NCBI GenBank assembly: GCA_034766995.1
Contig: CM068317.1
Span: forward strand, 17,727,654 to 17,791,653
Direction: 5' to 3'
Source: Acanthacorydalis orientalis
Lineage: Eukaryota; Arthropoda; Insecta; Megaloptera; Corydalidae
Length of the DNA: 64,000 nt
The notes beneath the pieces are model-generated. The model had not been told where the DNA came from. It made no database searches and worked only from the letters and a program-made list of their open reading frames with translations. Both the position numbers and the translations under genes were made by a program. Shown here piece after piece: positions 55,601-64,000 of the stretch; position 1 is the first letter of the stretch, and every line of letters begins with the position of its first letter.

Positions 55601-56710
55601 TTTGATTACAATCACTATTAACCCTTGAGAGTCTCTAAATTTTGCGATTCTGGAATACTATGCATTTAAAAAAAATACACAAATCGTGATAAAATATTAC
55701 ATTCTGTACAAATGAAGTTTTATAGAACAGTTTTCATATATTATTAAAATATATAATATGTATTTATAGGAATTCCAATTTTTTCTCTTTTATGAATTTA
55801 ATAGATATGTATGAGCAGGTTCCAGCAGTTTTCATAACGACAATAAACCCCAATTTATAGGGGAAAAATATGTAATGAGCTTCAATTTATTGTACAAAGT
55901 TCTATGCACACATTACAACCATGTTTTAAGACAACTATCCCGCAGAATAATTATTCTTTATTTTCGGAAGAAAAGTAGGTCGGAACGACCACTTTAAATT
56001 CATCTTCGTCGTTGAATTGATGTTTTTTCGATATCTTTACATTAGGAAAGAGGAAGCAGTTACTTTAAAGACTAAATGTTAAGAATACGAATAGTACTTA
56101 TATTATCTGAATTTATATTGGATTGCTGCAGCTTCAACAGTAAACGACTTTTAACATGTGCATCTAAAAGCAAGATACAATTCTTCGACAATATAATTTT
56201 CGATATTTTTTGCATTTGTGTGTAATTAATGCAGGCCAGATCTGTTATGATATGGTTGGGCCAATTAGGTTGTCAGGCAGAAGCGAAGTGAACTATAATT
56301 CACAACAAGGATAAATATATCTGCTTAAGCTGTTTTTTCAATTAATAAATAATAAAATTAAGTTTTCAGTATTTTAAAAACTCTTATACATTTTAATATA
56401 TTCTAAAAAATTAAATACAATTTAAATACTTATCGTGTATTTACTAAGATTAGGTAATAAAGAAAATATATGTTCTTTCTTAAATTCGATGTCTTCTCTT
56501 TAAGTTCATTTGCTGGATTCACATTAATATAATATTAATTTAGGTCCTTAGCCGGAAAACTCTTTGAATGCAATTCTTTGAAAAATTGTTATTTTTACTA
56601 TATCTAGTTAAATTAGGTCAGATCAGGACAGGTTACTTTCGAAGAATGATTTCCAATAATTTTACTTTCGAAGAAAATTTTTACATAATTGTTTTTTGAA
56701 AAGCTTTCTG
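55601..56710. other. Unassigned sequence with a possible piggyBac-type terminus and a short open frame
   Basis: TTAACCCTTGAGAGTC at about 55620 looks like a piggyBac-type end. On the minus strand at 55951-56063 a frame of about 37 residues reads KHQFNDEDEFKVVVPTYFSS and ends ENKE and stop. It has no upstream ATG and was not recognised. It could be a transposon remnant or chance. Confidence 0.3.
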
Positions 56711-56862
56711 ATTTTTTTGTACGTTAGAGCTTTAAGGATGATGATATCGACATTGAAAAGCGCATAAGAAACAAAAATAAATAAAATCACGTATTGAACC
56801 TAATTGAATCGGTACGTTTTTTTATGGTTTGTGGGGTGAATGAAAAATTAATTCGTGAAAGT
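56711..56862. repeat. Foldback element FB, copy 7 (right arm only)
   Basis: Contains AAGGATGATGATATCGACAT (core, reverse orientation), GCGCATAAGAAACAAAAAT, and the terminal part ATGGTTTGTGGGGTGAATGA ending TTCGTGAAAG. The left arm is absent. Confidence 0.7.
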
Positions 56863-58224
56863 GTTTTTCGAAGTATTGTTTTCAAATAATTATATATTCG
56901 AAGAATTTATCTGTAACCATTGATAACCGATCAACATTCTTCACATATACCTGTTATCATAATATATTAATATATAAAAAACTTGCTGTTTTGTATGTTT
57001 CAAATTTCTTGTTAGACTTATTTATGATGATATTTAATGTTCATTTTTGCTATGTTGCAGAAAACATGTTGAAGGGAAGGTTTTTATTTTTTTAAAAAAT
57101 ATAATTAAACAAAGATAATAACCTTTTTTGTATAAAAGTGTGTAGAAATGAGTTTATAGTTTATTTTATTATATTTTTTAGATTCCCTTTTTCTGGGTTA
57201 CATTTTCTTTCATCATGACATTAATCATTGATTTTAGTATATTGCAGTGTATATTTCTGTTTTATCATTTGACGTTTTTTTAGTCTTATCATAGTTTTCG
57301 TGTTAAAATATTATTTTTTTACGAAAAACATATCCTTTGATATTTTTAGTTTTTTATTATCTCTATTGTGCTGTTATCACATTGCAATTTTACCTGTGTT
57401 CGTTTGTTAACGCTCTAAATAATTAGGTTTCGAATAATGTGTGCGTGCACATATATGCGTGCGTATGTTTGTATGCATGCATGTGTGTCATTCATATAAA
57501 AATGTATTTCTTATAAATTGCATGTTTTATTGTAAATATGTTTTTATGTTGCGTATTTATGGTTGAATTACTCTTATTTCTTTATACATTTTAAAATTTG
57601 TATTACTCGCCATAATTTTTTTTCAATCATAATTGGTTATTTAAATTGAAATAAAAAGAAAACATATAATGGTTCGTTTTATATTAACATCATCTACTTG
57701 AATCTGAATTATGTAGTCAAAGTCCCGATATAACTTCAAGTACTCTTCTTGTTTCACTCTACCGAAAATGATTGTACCGCCCTTTCACAGCACTTTAAAC
57801 TTAGTTTCGATATTATCTGCTCGAATGGCTTCTTAATAATTATCAATTATAAAATCAAGTATTCAAGGACATATTATTCATTAAATGATACAACTTGTTA
57901 ATTATTTTTAAATGTCAGCCGATAATCGTGTAATATTCACATTTAGATTTCGATGTTCGTAAAAATTTATACAATTATTTAATTTTTCTGCAATTGGTAA
58001 ATTTTATTCGATATTGGCGGGTATGTTCATCTCTCCCTGTATTTATATATATGCGTATGTGTGTGTGTACGAGCGCGCGCGCGTGTCATTGTTCGATTAG
58101 CATTCAGGTAGATTTCGGTAATTCTTTCGTACTGAATTTCTGAATACCTGTCAAGTGTGTCAAGTTATTTTCTTTTCATGTTTTAGTTGTTTGTGACTCA
58201 AATGTAGTTATGTTTGTATATACA

Positions 58225-58300
<76 letters not shown>
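58225..58300. repeat. (TG)n-(TA)n microsatellite
   Basis: Short TG repeat, then about 60 bp of TA, then CATACATACAT. Confidence 0.95.
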
Positions 58301-58391
58301 CATACATTTACATACATATGTCATGATTAACTAAACGCTTGAAATATAAGAAAAAAGGTTTTATCTTTATTTTTTTAAATACTATTTCTTT

Positions 58392-58540
58392 TTTACGAAA
58401 TGAATTTTACTTCCATCTCACTGACCACAAAACAATTTTCTGATCAAACAGTGTCAATAAATGATTATTGATAATGTTTTTTAATAGGATTTCGATGGCG
58501 ATACCATCATACTCGATGCTAAGGTACAGAAAAATCGACG
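58392..58540. repeat. Foldback element FB, copy 8 (left arm only)
   Basis: Contains ACCACAAAACAATTTTCTGA, AATAAATGATTATTGATAAT and a well-kept core ATTTCGATGGCGATACCATC followed by CTAAGGTACAGAAAAATC. The intact mariner at 58568 begins 28 bp further on, so the missing right arm may have been displaced or lost around that insertion. Confidence 0.72.
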
Positions 58541-58567
58541 TGATCAAAACTATATAGTATTAATATA

Positions 58568-59859
58568 ACAGGTGGGCTGAAAAGTTCGTAGGCTGACACA
58601 TAGATGGCGCTACTAGTATCAAATCCATATGATTTTTAGTTAGCCCTAACCTTCAAAAGACGCGTGTATAAATTTGACAGCTGTTGCACTATTAGTATCT
58701 GAGTTATAGCATTTTTAGTGAAAGAATTTTTGTTATCTTGAAAAAATGGATAAAAAGGAATTTCGTGTGTTAATAAAGCATTGCTTTTTGGCGAAAAAAA
58801 ATACTGTTGAAACCAAGGCTTGGCTTAATAAACATTATTCGGACTCTGCACCAGGAAAATCAACCGTAGAGAAGTGGTTTGCTAAATTTAAACGAGGCGA
58901 AATGAGCTCCGAGGACGATGCACGCAATGGACGCCTCAAAGAGGCTGTTACCGACGAAAACATCAAAAAAGTCCACAAAATAATTTTTGATAACCGTTAA
59001 GTGAAGTTGATTGAGATAGCTGACACCCTAAAGATATCAAAGGAACGTGTTGGTCATATCGTGCATGAATATTTGGATATGCGAAAGCTCTGTTCAAAGT
59101 GGGTGCCGCGCGAGCTCACAATCGACCAAAAACAACAACGAATCGATGATTCTAAGGAGTGTTTGGAGCTGTTCAATCGTAATAAATCCGAATTTTTGCG
59201 TCGATATGTGACGATGGATGAAACATGGCTCCATCATTTCACACCGGAGTCCAATCGACAGTCAGCCGAGTGGACTGCACGTGATGAACCGACTCCAAAG
59301 CGTGGAAAGACGCAAAAGTCGGCTGGCAAGGTTCTGGCATCAGTATTCTGGGATACTCATGGTATAATATTCATTGACTATCTTAAAAAGGGAAAAACCA
59401 TAAACAGCGACTATTACGTAGCGTTATTGGAGCGTTTAAAAGACGAAATCGCGAAAAAGCGGCCTCATTTGAAGAAGAAGAAAGTGCTGTTTCATCAAGA
59501 CAATGCACCGTGTCACAAATCAATGAAATCGATGGCGAAATTGCAAGAATTGGGCTTCAAATTGCTTCCGCGTCCACCGTACTCTCCAGATCTGGCCCCC
59601 AGCGACTTTTTTCTGATCTCAGACCTCAAGAGGATGCTCGCTGGACGGAAATTTTGCTCCGATGAAGAGGTAATCGCCGAAACTGAAGCCTATTTTGAGG
59701 CTAAAGACAAATCGTATTATAAAAATGGTATCGAAAAATTGTATGACCGCTATAATCGTTGTATCGCCCTCGAAGGGAACTATATTGAATAATAAAATCA
59801 AATTCTATCAAAAAAAAAATTTTTTCTATGCAAGCCTACGAACTTTTCAGCCCACCTGT
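58568..59859 (+). mobile_element. Nearly intact full-length mariner (mellifera-like)
   Basis: The 1292-bp element is flanked by TA. Its inverted repeats begin ACAGGTGGGCTGAAAAGTTC and are identical over at least 26 bp, which points to a recent insertion. The transposase frame starts at 58746 (MDKKEFRVLIKHC) and ends at 59792. Confidence 0.95.
58746..59792 (+). pseudogene. Mariner transposase with one premature stop
   Basis: 348 codons plus the terminal stop, interrupted once by TAA at 58998-59000 after HKIIFDNR. One A-to-T change from AAA would explain it. The N-terminal part holds VEKWFAKFKRGEMSSEDD and a changed NGRLKEA (family SGRPKEA). After the stop come LIEIADTLKISKERVGHIV, KWVPRELT, TMDETWLHHF (first Asp), HQDNAPCHK (second Asp) and APSDFFL (third Asp), with D34D spacing. 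A protein restarted after the stop would have the catalytic half and the second helix-turn-helix only. Confidence 0.92.
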
Positions 59860-60069
59860 TATGTGTTATGTATACTGATTAGTATTTGGGATAATTTCTC
59901 TTTCCATAAGAAAACGTGTATAATTATTGTGTATATTATGTATAATTACCGCCGATTAAACAGGAATGATGAGACTACGCATGCGCAATAGCTTACGTGG
60001 TTCATGAGCTAGCCATCGGCCATTTTATCGGCCACAAATTCTTGTTTAATGCTACGTGAGAGTGATTTA

Positions 60070-60715
60070 TAATGTGTGCTACAATAATCCCGCCAAATGA
60101 GAGGTTCGTGCTTGTGATCCGATTTTTGTTAGCAAAAAAACAATAATACTGCTGAAATTCACAGGAAACTTTGTGAGGTTTACGGGTCAAGTGACATGAC
60201 TGACGGTAGGGTTAGGCAATGGTGTTGTTTATTTTTAAAAAAAAACGACGAACGAAATATTAATGACGAAGAGAGTAACTGCCCTAGTGTGATGGGCAAT
60301 TTTGTGGAAAAAGTGAACACGAAAATTCGAGAAAATCGCAATTTCACAATTATGTATTGAATTGATAGAAGTTTCATGGTCAATGATTTATGATATTGTG
60401 ACAGAAAATGTAGGCTACAAAAAGCTGTGTGCCAGATGATCAACAATGTTAATCAATGTAAACAAACAAAAACGTGGGTATTCAACTAAGCAATTTTGCG
60501 AGGAAAATGAAGAAGACGACTTTTAGTCACATTTAATTAAAGATGAGATCTGTATTTCCTACACAATCATCAAATTAAAGCAATAGCGGAAGACTGAAGA
60601 CAGGCGCTACTAATTGGTACAAGTCACAGGAGACGGATTTCTTCGACTAAGGAAGCCGGTGTCGCAATACCAAAAATGCGTGAAAGTAAATGGCGACTAT
60701 GTGGAAAAATAATGT
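60070..60715 (+). pseudogene. Decayed mariner remnant with internal deletion
   Basis: Frames read EIHRKLCEVYGSSDMTDGRV, then FVEKVNTKIRENRNFTI, YDIVTENVGYKKLCAR (DNA-binding half) and, near 60650-60712, PVSQYQKCVKVNGDYVEK and stop (C-terminus). The whole catalytic core between them is missing. Ends were not recognised. Confidence 0.75.
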
Positions 60716-61859
60716 ATGTTGCCGGTAATGTGTAAAATACAGGCATTGTATATAATGTCTGAGAAATCTATAGAATGCGTGATGTTTTTAGACAGAGCGT
60801 GAAATGTCTGTTATTTTAATATACTATATACTTTCCCTAACTTTTTATATAATACCTAGGCATTATACAGAACGACACAAGTAATATTTAGGCAAAGTAT
60901 GGAAAGTCATAAAAATTCTCTCCTTCTCCTTACCTCACACCCCGGACTATAACCCCAGGTTTTTTTTTAAAAAAAACGTGTAAAAAACCCAGACTTTATG
61001 AAAACTTTTGGCGGTGTATATATCGAGTTCGTTGGCTGATAGATATTTATTTCCGGCGCGTGCATAGCGCGCCTATCAGTTCTGTAATGTATATAAATGA
61101 TTGAATAAATGTACTGTAAATATATTTTTTATACTTTGTCGGTTTGTCTTTTGACAAAGCATAGAATGCCTAGGAAATGTGTGAAATATTAAGCGTTTTA
61201 TTGGAATTATATACAAAGCTTGCATTTCACACATTGACGGTATGATATATATATGTAGATATTTTTTGTCTGTGTAACTTATTTTTATCTTCCATATTTT
61301 TTTCCTAATTACTGAACGGGCCTTACTTTAACAACGCGCCTCGTATTATTTTTACGTTCAAACAAGTATCACAAAATTGAAACTGATTATAGTGTAAAAT
61401 ATTTTTTTAAATTATTTTTTAATTGCTTTTTGAGAAAGTTAATGATGAGAAACTTTTTTAAAAACATGATTGTGATACATTGACCAAAGAATAGAAGTGT
61501 ATACACACTTGTAGAAAATAACGAAAAAAATGTCTGGTTTCGGAAAAAGTAAAAAATGTAATTTTAATTTATTAGTAATTGAAAATTCATGTGTTTCGGA
61601 GTTTAAAAAAATTATAAATGCATATAAAAGGAAATAAATGACTCATGACTTACGCGAACTTATAACATCAATTTAAAATTGAACTATAGTTTTGCCAGAA
61701 AATCAAGAAAGTAGAAAAACTCAGTGCTGTGCAGATTGATTTGAAGAATTATATCGAATGAAATAGTCTGAAAAGCACCTAAAAAAGACTGACCTTCTAA
61801 GTTATTAATATATGACAAGAAAAATATTTTACCGGGATTGAAATTTAATTTCGAGTCCT
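60716..61859. other. Sequence with no gene seen
   Basis: AT-rich with occasional GC-richer patches (for example ATTTCCGGCGCGTGCATAGC near 61050). No coding frame or repeat family was recognised. Confidence 0.5.
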
Positions 61860-62300
61860 ATCTGATATTAATACAATACATTAAAACAAATGTAACGACA
61901 TATTGGATAAACATCCAATAACCGTTCGTAGAATATTAAATGATTAAGGTTGTTTCATCAAATCTTCCAGAAAAATGTCTAATTTGGCGAAGGCTAATAA
62001 GGTTGTATTGCAAGTTTCCAATATTTCATGAAATTAATATTACGATGAAAACAAATTTATCCGATTCGGACCTAATTGCAAACAAAAAATACAGAGAAAA
62101 AAATAGAAAAGCTAAATAAAGAAAAGTTGATATCAACAGTCGAGCATAATGATAATAACATTATGGTATGGAACAACAGAGACATGCCAGCTGCAGTAAT
62201 GGAAAAATTTAGTATTTATGAATAATATAACTGTTTAGTGCTAGATATTATCTAGATATTAAAAAAAGCATTAAGTATAAACATGGGCTTTTAATCCTAA
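61860..62300 (+). pseudogene. Tc1-type transposase remnant
   Basis: Frames read NRxxNIKxLRLFHQ, then NKFIRFGPNCKQKIQRKK (compare the Tc1 DESKFNLFGSDG region), NIMVWNNRDMPAAVMEKF (compare VMVWGCMAASGVG) and LKKALSINMGF. There are many stops and frameshifts. No terminal repeats were seen. Confidence 0.6.
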
Positions 62301-62368
62301 TGGAGTGTCTCAGAAAGAGAATTATACCGATTATTTGGCTATGATTATCAGAGAGCGACTGATTTAGA

Positions 62369-62752
62369 GAAGGGGTTACCCCCAACCTTTTTCATACATT
62401 GACTCCTTTCAAAAACGTATTATTTTTTATCGATGCCCCTGAAAATCGGAACTACTATATTGCACCTTTTTCGCGACATTTTTAGTATTTTATAGTGTAG
62501 ATTTAGAACGTTGTTATTTGTTAGTTAGTAGCAAAAAAAATATTTTCATATTTTTGTGTAATAACAGCCTATGATATCCGATTTGTTGCCCTCTAGAGTT
62601 TACGCCTGGAGGCAGCATATATAATATGTACGTATGTAGAATATGCACTCGATTTTTTTATTGACCCCCAATCGACCTATTAGTGTCCATTGACCCCATA
62701 TCAACTTCCATCGACCCCTAAGGGGTCTATACCGACCCCGCTGGGAACCCAC
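62369..62752. mobile_element. Short hAT-type non-autonomous element
   Basis: The left end has AAGGGGTTACCCCCAACCTT, and the right end in reverse has GTGGGTTCCCAGCGGGGTCG. Both are of the GGGGTTCCCAACC type common in hAT elements. The flanking octamers gatttaga (62361-62368) and aatttaga (62753-62760) match at seven of eight positions. No transposase. It sits just downstream of the Tc1 remnant. Confidence 0.7.
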
Positions 62753-63059
62753 AATTTAGAACATCGTAAAACAGTTGCATTCTCCATTCGAGACACCGGA
62801 CCTTAGAATTTTTATTAAGATTAATTTCATAGAATTTTTATGAAGGCATCTTGATTATTCAGTTTGCATAATTAAAAAAAATAATACTCAGAAGCAGTAT
62901 GAATACTAAAAAGAAACAATTTTAACCTGTTATGGCGTAAATGCCCATGAATTCTGTGCAGAGAATGGGAATTCGTTCGAGTTAAAACAATGCGCAAAAA
63001 ATGATACAATTCAGTCTAATTAAATTGAATACATATACCTATTTCTATGCGTTTTTCTT

Positions 63060-63060
<1 letters not shown>

Positions 63061-63111
<51 letters not shown>
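63061..63111. repeat. (TA)n microsatellite
   Basis: About 50 bp of TA repeat, 17 bp upstream of the mariner derivative at 63129. Confidence 0.95.
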
Positions 63112-63112
<1 letters not shown>

Positions 63113-63128
63113 CTTGTTTTCTAAATTA

Positions 63129-64000
63129 CGAGGTCAGACAATTAAGTAATGCGACCGATTTTTTTTCTCGGCCTGTGGTAACACTGCGAACCTGTAACTC
63201 CGCCACCGTAATAGCAGATCCCTACTCTCTCGATTGAGACCTTGACCACCCTCGTACGATCATTTCTTCGCCAGCTGTTTAATGTTTTGTAACAACACGC
63301 GAGTAGTGCATGTCACGAAGCCCACCGAATGATCATCGCTCAAGATTGTCTCGAACAGGTTGAAAGTGATCCTACTCTTCTCGATCGAGTTATTACTGGT
63401 GATGAAAGTTGGTTCTTTCAATATGACCCCGAAACTAAACGACAAAGCCAACAGTGGCTGTCCCCTGGAGCACCAAGGCCAAAGAAGGCGAGAATGAGCA
63501 AGTCCAAAGTGAAAATCATGTTGATTTGCTTCTTCGACAGCAAAGGGGTGGTTCACAAAGAGTTCGTACCACCTGGACAAACCGTAAATCTAGTATTCTA
63601 CCGCAATGTGCTCGAAAAATTACGAAAAAGGGTGCTCAGAGTGCGTCCAGAGATCGCGAAGACTTGGGTTCTGCATCACGACAATGCTCCCTGTCACAGT
63701 GCGTTCAGTGTCTCTCAGTTTTTGGCGTCTAAAGGCATCGCAACGTTACCACAACCGCCCTATTCACCGGACATGTCACCCTGCGACTTTTTCCTATTCC
63801 CCCATATGAAAAAATTCGTCAAAGGTCGATATTTTGACTCCGTTGAAGATATCCAAGAATCTGTGACGAGGGTACTCGGAGAGGTCCCACAAGATGTGTT
63901 CCAGAATTGTTACGAAAACTGGAAAACTCGCTGGAATAAGTGTATAGATGCGGGAGGGGACTACTTTGAAGGGGATCGCAGCGATGTACCTTAATTTTTA
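63129..64000 (+). mobile_element. Mariner deletion derivative (catalytic half only), copy 2, cut by the window end
   Basis: Begins CGAGGTCAGACAATTAAGT after TA, as in the copy at 3326-4258. About 50-60 bp with the right terminus should follow beyond 64000. Orientation is opposite to copy 1. Confidence 0.92.
63329..63994 (+). CDS. Mariner transposase catalytic domain (uninterrupted)
   Basis: A 221-residue open frame starting MIIAQDCLEQVESD and ending GDRSDVP and TAA. It carries ITGDESWFFQ (first Asp), HHDNAPCHS (second Asp) and SPCDFFLF (third Asp) with D34D spacing, then the usual C-terminal part (FQNCYENWKTRWNKCIDAGG). No helix-turn-helix part exists, because the element lacks the 5' half of the gene. 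The ATG may have been created by the deletion. It could yield a catalytic domain without specific end binding, so it is probably not an active transposase. Confidence 0.85.
   Translation: MIIAQDCLEQVESDPTLLDRVITGDESWFFQYDPETKRQSQQWLSPGAPRPKKARMSKSKVKIMLICFFDSKGVVHKEFVPPGQTVNLVFYRNVLEKLRKRVLRVRPEIAKTWVLHHDNAPCHSAFSVSQFLASKGIATLPQPPYSPDMSPCDFFLFPHMKKFVKGRYFDSVEDIQESVTRVLGEVPQDVFQNCYENWKTRWNKCIDAGGDYFEGDRSDVP

Noticed and set aside
63454..63809. Frames of 92 and 67 residues inside the mariner copy at the right edge
   Set aside because: Out-of-frame shadows of the transposase; identical shadows occur in the copy at 3567-3922.

Overview
The window looks like AT-rich nuclear DNA from an insect, possibly a hymenopteran, but the order is a guess. 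The evidence is spliced genes with GT-AG introns, insect-type mariner, Tigger/pogo, hAT, piggyBac-like, Tc1 and RTE elements, and very many long (TA)n microsatellites. I saw no bacterial genes, rRNA, tRNA or CRISPR array.

Two real protein-coding loci can be assembled from exons, plus the first exon of a third. On the minus strand are two tandem ammonium transporter (Amt/Mep family) paralogues. Copy B (20282-24711) is complete in ten exons, 576 codons plus stop. Copy A starts at 18762 and is followed through eight exons to 4715, where the window runs out of recognisable exons; its last two exons are not visible. The eight shared exons have identical lengths and phases except exon 1, so this is a clear tandem duplication. 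Copy B is compact. Copy A has introns of up to about 6 kb loaded with transposons. On the plus strand, divergent from copy B, a 27-codon first exon (25926-26007) has an N-terminus I recall as that of the bHLH E-protein Daughterless. No further coding exon of that gene is recognisable to the end of the window, so nearly everything from 26 kb to 64 kb is probably its first intron.

The rest is mobile DNA and simple repeats. There are about a dozen mariner-family elements at all stages of decay: two full-length copies each with one premature stop (8018-9308 and 58568-59859), several decayed copies, two copies of a derivative that keeps only the catalytic half (3326-4258 and 63129-end) and one that keeps only the DNA-binding half (29199-29764). 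Two hAT-type non-autonomous elements (one nested in a mariner), a piggyBac-like element with a nested mariner, an RTE-type retrotransposon fragment, a Tigger 3' end and a Tc1 remnant are also present. About 55 (TA)n-type arrays were counted by eye, many directly flanking the transposons.

The most interesting unexplained structure is a family of about 300-bp long-inverted-repeat (foldback) elements. At least eight full or half copies lie in the introns and flanks of all three genes and share a conserved inner core resembling CGATGCCATCATTCTCAGAG. They carry no recognisable protein and were found only by reading the sequence against itself.
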